Below are positions 54,164 through 64,000 of a stretch of 64,000 nucleotides of DNA, piece after piece; the stretch's first letter is position 1, and the number at the start of each line of letters is the position of its first letter. A model generated the notes under the pieces. It searched no databases. It was not told the origin of the DNA and saw only the letters and a program-made list of their open reading frames with translations. Made by a program: the position numbers and the translations under genes. The stretch is taken from contig OZ023184.1 in assembly GCA_963995505.1 (NCBI GenBank), forward strand, positions 17,420,228 to 17,484,227, written 5' to 3'. The stretch is from Hypericum androsaemum (taxonomy: Eukaryota > Streptophyta > Magnoliopsida > Malpighiales > Hypericaceae).

Positions 54164-54600
54164 ATGGTTTTAAAAAATACGGTCCGACCAGTGGTTGAAC
54201 TGGTTGGACCACAAAATGGGCACTAGACCGAGTCATTTTTAGGTTTTTGACCGGGGTCTGACCGGCCGATTTTGAGGTCTATCCTGACCGATCGAATCCG
54301 GTTAGTACAAAAATGGGCAAAATTAACTTTTTTTTGTGTTTTTCGAGGAAAAAAATTGATTTGACAAATTTATAAAGTAATAAATAAATAAAAAAGTAGA
54401 TTTATAAAGTAGAGAGATAAAAAATTAAGTCTACTTTTTTGTATGGAAAATAAGTATATTTTAACCTATATATATATATTATTTAAAATATTTAAAAATA
54501 AAAAAATTTTGATCCGACCGGTGGTTTGTCTAGTCCGACCGGCCGACTCGGAGGACGGGAGAAATCCCGGGTCGGCCTCCAGGTCATTTTTTAAAACCAT
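54164..54600. mobile_element. 437-bp TIR element with an 8-10 bp target duplication
   Basis: It begins ATGGTTTTAAAAAATACGG and ends in the inverse of ATGGTTTTAAAAAATGACC. GTGAAGGACC occurs on both sides (54154-54163 and 54601-54610). Depending on where the symmetrical edge is cut, the duplication is 8 bp (hAT-like) or 10 bp (MULE-like). The subterminal GGTCCGACCAGTGG and inverse CCGACCGGTGG tracts resemble the element at 34638-36041. Non-coding. Confidence 0.75.
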
Positions 54601-54879
54601 GTGAAGGACCCGAGAATATAATAAAAATCAAAAAGGAAAAATCAATTTGAGGTTAATGCCATATAATAACGCGAACACGACGACCATGAGATGGGGTTGG
54701 ATCAAATCGACCCTGGAAAACTGGAGACACGATAGGCAAATCTCAGGAGTTTGTTCCACGCAAGCTGTAAACAAAAGGAGCCCGATTTTCATTCATTAGG
54801 ATGGTCTAAGGGGTGGATTTGGGAGGCATTTTCATTCATTTGCAATAAGGTTCTGCAAGTCTCAAGGTACTTTTTGCAC

Positions 54880-55380
54880 GCCTGACCTCATAAATCGTTC
54901 ACCATCACGGGCAATTCAGAACAAGACTCTGTTTGAGGTACTTTTTGGATGCCTGACCTCATATGATCATTTACGAATTTTTGCTTGCCTTGTCTATGTT
55001 CATAATCACACTAGGATCGATAAATTTGATGAAAGAAGTCGTCTTTGTGTCTTCGTTAGATATCCCTTTAATCAAAAGTGATACCGAATTTACGATCCTA
55101 GTACCCACAAGTTTCAAGTTTTTCTGGATGTGATATTTGTGGAAAGTGTCTTCCCTTTTCAGACTCCAAACAATGGAGCAGAGCTAACACATCTGCCTGG
55201 TCCTCCGAGTTTATCTCAAGATCACAATTCAGAGGTCTTCACCCCCAATGCCTGTTGATCTCCAGGATGTTGGAACACCACCTATCTCGACTCCTGTGCT
55301 TGGACACACATATATGGAGAATATCAAATCTCGTTACCCCCAACTCTACTCTCCAGAACGACGAGGCTAGGTAGGTGGCC
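54880..55380 (+). pseudogene. Ty1/copia pol fragment (after the integrase core)
   Basis: One frame reads LINRSPSRAIQNKTLFEVLF, then GCLTSYDHLRIFACLVYVHN, RIDKFDERSRLCVFVRYPFN, a single TGA near 55080, and YRIYDPSTHKFQVFLDVIFV with ESVFPFQTPN. This is the region between the integrase core and reverse transcriptase in copia elements. The C-rich linker to 55260 is open and then breaks. The beginning and end are missing. Confidence 0.85.
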
Positions 55381-55620
55381 AAGAGTTGTCCGGAGGAAGG
55401 CAGGGACCATGAGTTCTAATGGTGAAAGTGACAGACTCGATCGATCTGTCTTGTATTGTTGCTGGTGGTTGCATTGGTCTCGATTTCTGAACAAATCATT
55501 CTTCTCCTCTTGTAATATTTTTCATGTTTTTCTTTATTTTTTTAATTTAAATTTAATTATACTTCAGGGTATTTATATCCAAAAAAACTATTCAAGTAGT
55601 GGCGAAGGCAGCAACCACAT
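55380..55620 (+). repeat. Interspersed repeat plus foldback fragment
   Basis: 55380-55495 is the third copy of the repeat at 2745-2890. 55505-55605 is a short piece of the foldback family (TATACTTCAGGGTATTTATA then ATTCAAGTAGTGG) and shows the empty site of the nested element at 38654-39110. No gene. Confidence 0.5.
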
Positions 55621-55839
55621 ATAATAATTCCTCACATTTTGCAGCGATACAACACGAGTAGCCATACCTAAACCCCTTCCCTTAGGTATTTGTTGCAGCA
55701 AGTGCAGCAGCATATCTCACCGATTCGAATAATTGAATTCTCGTCCTCTGCCTGCAGAATCTAATGAAACTAATTCCATACACCAACAAGATTTTGCAGG
55801 CAACTTTAGCGGCCTAAATATTCGAATGCCAATTTATGA

Positions 55840-56845
55840 TAAACAAGGGTACAAACAGATTCGACATACTCCTTGGACTCTAAATCCAACAAACACACCA
55901 TGTTTGTTCCTCTTTGGATGCTCGCCGCATACACTGCCAAATGCTTATTCCATCTCAACGTCTCGTAATAGGCAAGTCAGCAATCTTTTGACATTTCTCG
56001 TTCGCAATCACAGCCACGGCACCTTCCTTGCATACATGGACATTTCCGACCAGTCCTGCTACCTTCGGGTTTGACACGCATTCATTGTCTACGTCTAACA
56101 GATACTTGCATTTCGTGCCCCACGTCATCGTGGCAGGATCAAATGATTGGACAGAGAAATCCATGTTTCCCACAAATTTTCTGAAAGGGTACTGACGGAA
56201 GACGTGGAGTTTGCCAGATTGGAAAGTAACTTTCTGCACCGCTCCCTTCGCAACCTCGGTATCCATGTCAGGCAACCTTACCCACTCATCTTTCGCCGCA
56301 TCATAACCCAAGGCAAACTTCTTCAGCTTCATCTTCTAGTCATAGAATATGCCCACGACGTACAGTGTCCTGTCCGAATCTGACACACACCAGGAACCAA
56401 ACAAGGCATACAACATGGTCTGCCCCATGCCGCCATGTATTCGAGATGAAACTGTATATAAACACCTTTTTAGACCCCCTGGGAACTCCGAGGACCCAGC
56501 CCGTCAATGACTACCAAGTTTAAACCCACGACAGCCAAATTACAGTTAAATGGCAAATTGAAGTACCCTGGAATAAGAGGTAGCTCACTCCAGATTCCTG
56601 TCTTCAGCTCGCATACCACGAGTCTATCCGAGTCTTGAACATTACAATGATCACCTTTTAACATCATTATGACAATGGATTGGCTATGACCAGCCATGAT
56701 TCGCCTACCTAAATACCCGGGTGATTCGATTATGTGCTTCCAGTTCTTTCACGTCAAAAAAAACGTTGGGAAACGATTCAAAATGCATGCGAATTAGGCA
56801 CTCCGTGTCAAGGTCATCCGGGAGACCTGGAATTAGATCTCCCAT
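55840..56845 (-). pseudogene. F-box/kelch pseudogene, minus strand (KISS-ME-DEADLY type)
   Basis: The start at 56845 gives MGDLIPGLPDDLDTECLIRM and HFESFPN. An eight-T run near 56765 then shifts the frame, and a TGA would stand in the restored frame. Further blocks are MAGHSQSIVIMML at 56697, VCELKTGIWSELPLIPGYF, LAVVGLNLVVIDG, and after another shift EWVRLPDMDTEVAKGAVQKV, TFQSGKLHVFRQYPF and LVGNVHVCKEGAVAVIANEK (open from 56332 to 55955). Near 55985 the frame is lost, and the C-terminal part (LLDLESKE) is shortened relative to the 8 kb copy. Its 3' end faces neprosin C. The 140 bp upstream of the ATG match those of the 8 kb copy. As an intact gene it would be a substrate receptor of an SCF ubiquitin ligase. 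Confidence 0.85.
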
Positions 56846-57004
56846 TTCCAATTCCTTCAAGGAACAAAAACACAAGAATAATTAGGATCAAGAACTAAAT
56901 CTCTTTAGGAAATAATAGGTACACAGCAATAGATAAGGAATATCGAAGACTTTTTTGAGAAGAAGGAATAGCGAAGAGTGAGGAATGAGAAGGTAAAGCG
57001 TGTT

Positions 57005-57145
57005 TTTTCAATTCCTACGAATTGGGCTTTAAACTTTATGTTTCCAATTACTTTGAAGCCCAAGCAACATAATTTATGTTTCCAATTGGTCGGGGAAGGC
57101 CCACATGACTTTGAAGACCCAATTTTGGTCTATGGTGTTGCATAT
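57005..57145. repeat. Repeat carrying the empty site of the 452-bp MITE
   Basis: ACGAATTGGGCTTTA, TATGTTTCCAATTACTTTGA and CACATGACTTTGAAGACCC recur at 39415-39512 plus 39973-39990, where the MITE has split them at ACTTTGAAG. Non-coding. From 57145 to 57820 I see no gene, apart from the duplication block at 57490-57700. Confidence 0.6.
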
Positions 57146-57489
57146 AAATATATATAACAATAGATATAAGTTATATTATACTTATTAAGAGAATTTTGTT
57201 GCCATTTAAAAAAATTTATTCGACTTAAATTTGAATTAATCGGTTACCTAATGGTCAAATTATCTTATTTTCTTGGCCAGTTATTTGTTGTCAAACAATC
57301 GTCCATCATGGGTGTCCAATTCTTTTTTTTGTACATAGATAATAATAATTCTTTTATCCTAGATGGAATAGTAATAAATAAACTATTTAGAGTTTTAATT
57401 TTATGATCATCAAAAAATTTCAGAATAATAATTTTAAAAAAAAATAACAGTATCTTAAACACACTTTAATATTGAAAAATACATCAACT

Positions 57490-57700
57490 TGACATCACCA
57501 AATATCAAAAATTAAAATGAAATCCAAATCTACGTAAACATGATCGATTTAAAATAAATATTCTTATGTATATACAATAATTAAAGAATAAGAAAATGTT
57601 GTGGAATTAGTTATTAATCAGAGACAATGATTTACTCAGAATTTGTACTGGATAAAAATTGATAGGTCTTTGTATACAAGGGCACATTATCAAACAGGGC
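57490..57700. repeat. Flank block matching 4075-4265 (inverted duplication)
   Basis: Contains ATTAAAATGAAATCCAAAT, ATTTACTCAGAATTTGTACT and CTTTGTATACAAGGGC, the inverse of 4075-4265. It marks the far edge of the duplicated F-box flank. Directly beyond it the gypsy element begins. Confidence 0.6.
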
Positions 57701-57825
57701 AAGTGGAATTGGGGTTTTGTTGGAGGTCAAATATTTTGCATTCATGAAGCGAGGTTTGACACGAGATCTGCATATTTGGAGACAAGCTTTGGCTTGAGGT
57801 CTATGTCATGAATTCGGTGCCTAGC

Positions 57826-59448
57826 ACGAAGTGAGGGAGGAGAGCCTCGGCGTTTCCACAAGTACATGGTAAGTAGTAAGGCAGCTACGTCCATCCTCGG
57901 GAAATTGGACGTAACACTCTACCCAGACCTCTGAATGGAGTGATTCTTATTGCCATGGAAAGTCAAGAAGTAGATTTTTAACTTATATTTCAAGATTCTT
58001 GCCTAAATATGCATGGAGGAGGGCCAAAACGAGGCTTCAAATTTCTGTATTGGTTACCACATCAAGAACTATCACATTTTGGTAGAAAACCCACAGATTT
58101 CGCCTCTGACCCCTGATTGAGATAATTCAAGTTTCTCTGGAAAGCTAAGTCATGGATCTACAATTTTATAGTTTATAATATTTTTAGAATCGGAGAGGAA
58201 GAAGGTCAAAAATATAAGTTAAGGAAGTAATTGGCTCTAGGTTTGAAGCTGGATGCCTCAGCTTTTGAAGTAGATGGGCGCCTTGTCCCATGTCCGGGTG
58301 TCTGGGTGGGCGCCTTGTCCTACGTCCATGTGTCTGGGTAACTGCCTTATCCCCACGTTTGGATATCCGGGTTGGATGTCTCAGTCCATGGATTGATATG
58401 TCCGGGTGGGCACCTCGGCCCTTGAAGCGGATTTCCAAGTGGTTTTAGTCTTACTTTAAGCTTGGTAGTGGGCGCCGTCTCACTTTAAGCTTAGTAGTGG
58501 ATGCCGTCCCATTTTGGACTTTGCGGTAGGCATCCTTCTACTTTAGACTTGGTAGTGGATGTCGTTCATCCCGCTTTGGACTTGGTAGTGGATGTCGTCC
58601 GTCCCGCCTTAGACTTGGTAGTGGATACCGTCCATTCCATCTTGGACTTGGTAGTGGATGCCGTCCTGCCTTGGACGTGGTAGTGGATGCCATCCGTCCC
58701 TCCTTGGACTTGGTAGTGGACCCCGTCTGTCCCGCCTTGGACTTGGTAGTAGACATTGTTCATCCCATTTTGAACTTGGTAGTGGGCGCCGTCCCACTTT
58801 GGGCTTGGCGGTAGGCGTCCGTCCGCTTTGGTCTTGGTAGTGGGCACCGTCCCTCTTTGGGCTCGGTAGTTGCTACCGTCCCACTTTGGACTTAGAAGTG
58901 GCAGGCCGTGTTGATAAAATGATGCTCTGGTCCTCAAGGCAGGAAACCCAGGAGGGCGCTTTGGCCCTTAAGTTAGGAGCCCAGAAGGACGCCTTGGCCG
59001 GGAGCCCAATAGGGCACTTTGGGCTTTTCAGAGGTAGCCAGGATGAATGTTTTAGAGTTACTTTGGACAATGATAGAGTTGAGACGAGATTTTGCATAGA
59101 AGATTCAAGAAGGTCAAGTCGGTCTACATTTTTCTAAATTGAGTCAGATCTTCAAGGAATGTTCGAGAGGGTTAATGCGGCTTAGGGTTCTTGGACATTG
59201 GAGGCAGTTTAGGGTTTTCCTAAGAATGAGGGCGAGCGAAGTTACTCTCTATATAAGGATGGCATGGCAAAAGGAGAAGGGGGATCCACAATACGACATA
59301 CAACTACTTTACTTATCAATGTTTCTTTTCCTTTTCTGAGCCCGTAGTCCGTAGTTCATAGCTTAACCTACCCTAGCATAGCATAGATCGACCTTGGGAT
59401 GATCACTCTAGATCCGACTTGGGTTATTGTTCTCTTTTTCCCGTAACA
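57826..59448 (+). mobile_element. 5' LTR of the second degenerate gypsy copy, expanded by minisatellites
   Basis: The beginning (TTTCCACAAGTACATGGTAA near 57854) and the end (about 59240-59448, with CTCTATATAAGGATGGCATG and GATCGACCTTGGGATGATCA) match the start and end of 61604-62635. The middle (58250-58910) is tandem repeats not present in that LTR. A TATA-like CTCTATATAAGG at about 59250 would start transcription. The element end is followed by a primer-site-like tract. The small frames inside come from the repeats. Confidence 0.6.
58255..58907. repeat. Two minisatellites inside the LTR
   Basis: About 58255-58440 holds five degenerate copies of a unit of about 33 bp (GGGCGCCTTGTCCCATGTCC, then GGGTGTCTGGGTG). 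About 58440-58907 holds some 14 copies of a unit of about 30 bp (TTGGACTTGGTAGTGGATGC, then CGTCCGTCCCGCC). Both drift in sequence and length. Long frames on both strands are produced by the repeats. Confidence 0.85.
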
Positions 59449-59454
59449 ATTTTT

Positions 59455-59472
59455 TGGCACGCTTAGTGGGAC
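59455..59472 (+). other. Primer-binding-site-like tract
   Basis: TGGCACGCTTAGTGGGAC lies seven bases after the LTR end CCGTAACA and is in the position of the primer-binding site. I cannot say with confidence which tRNA it fits. Confidence 0.45.
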
Positions 59473-59625
59473 TAAGGAGGGCGTCTGAGAAAGTGGCCTA
59501 ACCTTCGCTCAACCAAGACGACCAACAACTTTGTTATGCCAATTCCTTCTTAGGAGCCAACACTTTCCTTCGCTTCCCAGCTAAACGCAAGGAGGAACTC
59601 TTCCACTACGGCTTCTTCCAAAAAG

Positions 59626-60042
59626 TTGGCTGAGACAAACGATGTCTCGATGGAGTATTATAGGCCCACTGTCCTAATGGAGACATATGCCTCCTTCCTT
59701 GCTCGGAGAAACTATGAGAAGTCCTATAGGCCCGTCATCCCTAAAGATATGTACGCCACCTTCTGTTCTCGGAAGCTCTACGAGGAGTCTTATAGGTACT
59801 GTGAGGCATCCTCACGTGTGGTCATCAATCAACACCAAGGGATGAGCATATCCACTGGACAAGCTGTACCCATCCAACCATACTTTGGACAACCATGGAT
59901 CGATCATATGCCTTACACCATGGCACCGGCAACACCAGGCGTGTTCGGCTATGGTCCACAACTGGGAACCCCTATAAGTCTCCCACACCAAACAACTCCT
60001 TATTTGGGGATGGGGATACAAGGAGTGAACCACTCGGGATAG
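59626..60042 (+). CDS. Open frame of unknown function at the gag start of the degenerate gypsy
   Basis: A 138-residue frame starting MAETNDVSMEYYRPTVLMET. It has two similar Tyr/Arg-rich segments (ASFLARRNYEKSYRPVIP and ATFCSRKLYEESYRYCEA) and a Pro/Gly/Tyr-rich end (MPYTMAPATPGVFGYGPQLG). Its place 170 bp after the primer-site tract suggests the N-terminal part of gag, but it shows no domain I recognise. It does not match the gag start at 24001 on the left copy. Downstream frames to 60500 are short. It may not be expressed. Confidence 0.35.
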   Translation: MAETNDVSMEYYRPTVLMETYASFLARRNYEKSYRPVIPKDMYATFCSRKLYEESYRYCEASSRVVINQHQGMSISTGQAVPIQPYFGQPWIDHMPYTMAPATPGVFGYGPQLGTPISLPHQTTPYLGMGIQGVNHSG

Positions 60043-60503
60043 TACGAGACCGTAAGAACTGGGGCTAGTAATGTCCAAGTGGGATCGAACTAGTACAAAT
60101 CAGCTCTGACCCAAGACCGGCCATACCTATATAGGGTTTTGGCTGACTAAAGCTCTTTTGAAAGAGGGGATATCCATACGGATCCCTTGTTCAAATCAAG
60201 GATTCCCAATCTTAGCCCGGTCTCTTAGGTCATGCATCAAAGTTAGATGGAGCTGGACAAGGACGACATCCACTATCCATGGTTGGCTTCCATTAACTCG
60301 GAGGTGCGAGAGTCCTCTATATAAGAGGAGACACAAGAAGATTCCTTTGGGGCAAGATGAGATGGTGACAACTGACAACGACCTGACGCTTTATGATGTT
60401 GCTCACGTTCTGACTCCATCTCTTCAGGACGTGGTATTGGAGCAAGAGGAGATGGACCCAAGCTTTCCTACTCATGAGCTGACTCCTCAGTTCGTGATGT
60501 AGA

Positions 60504-60670
60504 GACAAGGAGAGCTCGATGAGGATGACGTCAACTGACATGGAGTGCTCGATGAGGATGATGTCAACAGATAAAGAGAGCTCGATGAGGACGACATGAA
60601 CCTACAAGGAGAGCTCGATGAGGACGATGTCAACCGATAAGGAGAACTTGAAGAGGACGACGTCTACCAT
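60504..60670 (+). repeat. Tandem repeat of a 36-39 bp unit
   Basis: Five copies of a unit like GGAGAGCTCGATGAGGACGA followed by CGTCAACCGATAA run across this stretch. They lie within the gag region of the degenerate gypsy element, and stop codons in the unit show it is not translated as a repeat protein. Confidence 0.8.
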
Positions 60671-60789
60671 CAACTGGCATTTGGATCTACCCAACAAAAA
60701 GGGACAGAAGGACAACCTCAACCCTCTCAACCCAAGGGTTTGGCTTCACATCAATATCTCGGGGGGTAACTGGCAATTGACCCTCGTGC

Positions 60790-61600
60790 AAGTACTTCTG
60801 TTGCTATGGTTGGCATCCAACGAAGCCAAAAAAGAGAGAGACTAAAGCCAACAAACACTCACATGAAGACCTGGAGGGAAAGGCTCAGGGGGCAAGGACG
60901 ACTGCCCGATAATGGCGTCCCAAAAGCTCAAAAGTCCTTTAGTCCGAGGGGAGCTAATGGCCCAAAAAAAATAAGGCCGACCCTAAGACCCGGTGGACAA
61001 GACTCGGGGGGCACTGAAGGCCGCCCGATAATGGTATCCCAAAGGCTCAAAACTCTGTTCATATGAGGGGAGCCAATGGTCCCAAGCGAGGAAATGTCAA
61101 CCTTAAAACCTAAGGAGCAAGACTCTGAGGGAAAGGATGGCCACCTGATGGTGGCATCCCAAAGACTTAGAAGTTCTACCCGTCTGAAGGAAGCCAATGA
61201 GGCATGAAGGCTCTGCCATCCTCGTATCAAGGTGGACCTTCAAGACAGGTCCAACCCAAGCCGGTATACCTACGACCAATTTGGAGACAAGAAAGTCACC
61301 ACTAAGCCACCAATGCAAGATGTCCCCACCAAGACCCAGAGGTGTTGCCTTGAGAGAAAGGTCCAGAGATAGAAGCAAGTCATCGAGTTCCTTAAAGGGC
61401 AATTGGTGGAAAAAAGGGCCAAACTGAAGGAATGAAAGGCACTCCTAGCTCACCCACGGGTGAAACACCATTCGGCCTTAACTCGAGGCCGGGCCAAGAA
61501 GGTCGAAGCTGATAAGGCAAAGAAGGGAAAGGATCTCAAGCATGTTAGAGAGGTCTAACCTAAGGCACCCGCTGACCTACATGAGAAGTTGATCCGCAAC
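60790..61600 (+). pseudogene. Degenerate gypsy gag region, with a partial triplication
   Basis: Broken plus-strand frames read ASNEAKKERD, KLKSPLVRGELMAQ and LRERSRDRSKSSSSLKGNW. They match the minus-strand region 23100-22496 (SSNEAKRDKQRKTNPK, LQSPFVRGEPMATN). A unit of about 115 bp (GGACAAGACTCGGGGGGCAC, GCCCGATAATGG, CCCAAAGGCTCAAA) is present three times at about 60860-61200. Immediately after it the 3' LTR follows; the protease and pol region seen in the left copy is absent. Confidence 0.65.
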
Positions 61601-61603
61601 AAG

Positions 61604-62635
61604 TAAAGGAAGAAAGCTTGGGCATTTCCATAAGCACATAGTAGGTACTAAGGTAGTCGCGTCCATTCTCGGTAAATTGGCCTAAGCGTTTAACCTAGAC
61701 CTCAGAATGAAGTTATTCGTATAACCGTGGAAAGCTAAGAGACCTCAGATTTAGATAATTTAAGTTGCTATGGAAAGTTAAGACATAGATCTACAACTTT
61801 GTAGTTTATGACTTCTTCAAATTCGAAATGGAAAGGTGCCAAAATGATGTTAAAACACAGCACCCGCATCAGTAGCACCGAGAGTCAGAGCACTAGCACC
61901 ATGGTTGCGAAGGCATCGTCTGTATCGGGGCATAGAGAGCACTTGCGTCGGGGCACCGTGTAGTTATTTGCCTGGATGTAGTGCCTTGGTCTTACGTCGA
62001 CAAGTAAAGTGGACCTTTTTCTGTGTGAGGCCGAGATAAAGTTTCCTATATTGAGCCAGGTTTTGTGATGTTTGGTCTTAGCCTTGAGATTTCCTACGTT
62101 GATTCGGATCTTCCACTATTTGGGATGTTCTTATTTTAGCCCGGGGTTACTTATTCACCACGGTCTTGGTGCTCCTATTTGTTACGCGGTCTCATTCTTA
62201 TATTTGAAGGCGGCCTTATTTTGGAAGGTGGTCACATATGAAAGGCTGTCTCATATGGAAGGCCATCTCGTGAAAAAGGTGGTCTCATATGCAAAATAGT
62301 CTCGTGGGAAAGACAGTCTCGTTTCTGTATTGGAAGCGGTCTTAGTTAAGGTTTACCTATACGAGGCTGGGTTGTGTGAGAAACTGCCTAATTTGAGTTT
62401 TTTTCTATTCTAGAGGCCGGGGCTAGATCGAAGACGTCTATATAAAGAGGGCATGGGCAAAGGAGAAGGCATCACTAACACAAACAACAACAACTTCTAC
62501 TCTTTTATTGTTCTTCCCTTAGCTTAGCTCATAGCTCGTAGCACTTTTTTATTCTCTCTGTTAGGCCAACCTTGAGACAACCACTCTGGACTGTCTCAGG
62601 TTACTTGATATTTTTGTACCCTTTTTCCTGCAAGA
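61604..62635 (+). mobile_element. 3' LTR of the second degenerate gypsy copy
   Basis: It is collinear, inverted, with 17872-18890, including CTATATAAAGAGGGCATGGG near 62440 and ACATAGATCTACAACTTTGT near 61785. Beyond 62635 the flanking sequence (TTTCAAAATTACAAGTATAA, then GAATTCGGCCCCGAATTT) also matches that of the left copy, so both occupy the same ancestral site. Frames inside (62072-62299) mirror 18205-18432 and are not genes. Confidence 0.7.
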
Positions 62636-63810
62636 GAGGGGAGCTGTGGAAATCCTTTCAAAATTACAAGTATAAATTGTTAGAATTCGGCCCCGAATTT
62701 CAAGATGCGACATGTTGGACGTGATATATTTAGCTTTCCATACTTTTGGTTCTCATAACATGTTGGAGGTGATGTGCTTTGGACTTGGAGGTGTGGTCGG
62801 TCGAAGGGAGGGGAAGATTTTTTGCCGATGTTGGATGAGTGAAAGGCTGGTCAACGTGACAATATTATTTTATCCTATGTCTTGATCGTAGTGATGAAAT
62901 TGGTGGACGTCAGAAAGGCACAATGTCCTTGTGTAATTTGTGTTGTGGCAAGAAGCTTTCTCGCCTAGAGTCGCCTTGCACATTTTTTCAATTTTTTTCT
63001 CGACTTCTTGTTTTTATTTCTTCACCTTTATCACTTTGACTTTTTTTTCATATATCGCTAGGTTTTACGGCGACAGAGTTTTTTGCAAGGATTGACATCT
63101 GCAATCTCGTACAGTCTAATGCGTCTAGGCATCCATATTGGAGGCCTGGATTTGTAGATGTAGAAAATGTTATTGATAGAATTTAGGTTTTACTCTTGAT
63201 TATTCGCTTGTGGGATTAGGTTGAGTATGGGAGTCCTATCTATGTCTCGTTGTTTTTCTAACCTTTTTTATTTTCTTGGTTTAATAAAGGTTTATGGTTC
63301 ATTAAAAAAATTATACTAGTTATATTAATATTACCAGAGAATTATTAATTAAGTTCATTGAAAATACTATAAATTATTAAAAAATTCTTAAAGTAATTTA
63401 ATTTATCAAAATTACTAATTTTTTTAATTGATCCAAGTTGAAACATGAAAAAAAGTTATTTTACACAGATTATTAGTTCATCGACTATTGATTTGTAAAT
63501 ATGTTTGTACAAAGTCGAGAAGTTACTTTTAGACAATATAAGTACCTTTTCCAAAAAATATTTAAGTAACATATTCAAAGGAATTCTTTGAGTCAATATT
63601 AACGTTTAACTCTTACCATATTTAAAGCAAATCTTATGTTCTTAAAACAATATTCGATCTAATTCAGTCTAAAAATAGTAGTCAACCATATTAATTAATT
63701 GTCACATTTATTCCTTGTTGACTTTCATACACACATATATATAAAACATAATAAATAGAAAACTCAACAATTAGAACTATACTATTTGACTATCAGCAAG
63801 AAACTTGAAC
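62636..63810 (+). promoter_or_regulatory. Upstream region of neprosin copy D
   Basis: In reverse it matches the upstream region of A (13506-14409 and 17634-17871) without the Harbinger element, and of E (1-1080). A short AC/AT microsatellite lies at 63729-63743, about 70-80 bp before the start codon. The conserved TTATTCCTTGTTGACTTTCA precedes it. No other gene is visible. Confidence 0.65.
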
Positions 63811-64000
63811 ATGAATCATAGTTGGTGCATTAGGGTTCAACCATTTATCATTATTATTATGTACATTTTTTTTAGTGTTTATTTAACTTATTATGTCTCT
63901 TCCTTAGAAACCAACTAGAGTGTCTATGAAATTAATGAGCTCAAGAAGATGAAGATGGCAAGGAACTATTTCCAAAATATTAACAAGCGTGCAAAAAAAA
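63811..64000 (+). pseudogene. Neprosin-like copy D, first exon, damaged and cut by the window end
   Basis: Starts MNHSWCIRVQPFIIIIMYIF, almost the same as copy A. At about 63898-63902 there is one T more than in A, B and C (TCTCTTTCC against TCTCTTCC), which shifts the frame. In addition, the glutamine codon of TNQ is TAG (63917-63919) in the family frame. The family sequence then continues (SVYEINELKKMKMARNYFQN) to the window end. It appears to be a pseudogene from its first exon, unless the extra base is a sequencing error and the stop is tolerated. Confidence 0.75.

Noticed and set aside
58501..58937. Repetitive frames such as LDLVVDVVHPALDLVVD and the minus-strand counterparts
   Set aside because: Products of the 30-bp minisatellite, whose unit length keeps frames open by chance.
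59626..60042. Treating the 138-residue frame as a host gene
   Set aside because: Its position between an LTR/primer-site tract and gag remnants makes an element origin more likely. It is kept as a low-confidence entry.

Overview
This is nuclear DNA from a flowering plant, probably a eudicot. It is AT-rich, its genes have many introns with GT-AG junctions, and it is full of nested plant-type transposons. I cannot name the species. There are no tRNA or rRNA genes, no CRISPR array and no bacterial-type genes. Only two genes look intact. Both are neprosin-like genes (DUF4409 activation peptide plus DUF239 domain, glutamic peptidase family G3): copy A on the minus strand at 10827-13505 and copy B on the plus strand at 31151-34470. 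Each has seven exons, and they would encode about 409 and 408 residues. Copy C (plus, 49178-52985) and copy D (plus, from 63811 to the window end) are broken. The first kilobase is the upstream region of a further minus-strand paralogue, 'E', lying off the left edge.

The second host family is F-box/kelch genes of the KISS-ME-DEADLY type. All three traces are broken: a fragment near 5.1 kb, a nearly complete pseudogene at 8056-9014 and a minus-strand pseudogene at 55840-56845. A neprosin gene and an F-box gene face each other tail to tail twice, A with the 8 kb F-box and C with the 56 kb F-box. Flanks are shared in opposite orientation as well. The left 24 kb and the right 15 kb are therefore inverted, transposon-scrambled copies of one ancestral neprosin/F-box segment.

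Layout: 0-1 kb, E promoter; 1.2-9 kb, LINE piece, a 452-bp MULE-type MITE, foldback repeats and two F-box remnants; 9.7-10.2 kb, a tandemly duplicated gene fragment; 10.8-14.4 kb, neprosin A and its promoter; 14.4-17.6 kb, a PIF/Harbinger element with TTA target duplications; 17.9-24 kb, a degenerate minus-strand gypsy element carrying a pogo/Emigrant-like element and a small complete copia element; 24-30 kb, diverged LTRs with copia and gypsy pieces; 31-34.5 kb, neprosin B; 34.6-36 kb, a hAT-like element containing a MULE with a trinucleotide-satellite core; 36-41 kb, copia debris, a hairpin, a foldback with a nested TIR element, and the second 452-bp MITE; 41.4-48.7 kb, a complete-ended but internally deleted gypsy (Athila/Tat-like) element; 49-53 kb, neprosin C with a LINE in one intron; 54-57 kb, another MITE, a copia fragment and an F-box pseudogene; 57.8-62.6 kb, a second copy of the degenerate gypsy element with minisatellites; 62.6-64 kb, D promoter and the start of D.

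If translated, A and B would make secreted proteins. They keep both glutamates of the family (SIEAGW and FGGE motifs). No new enzymatic system is apparent. The most informative content is the inverted duplication history and several mobile elements whose ends, target duplications and empty sites can be read directly here.
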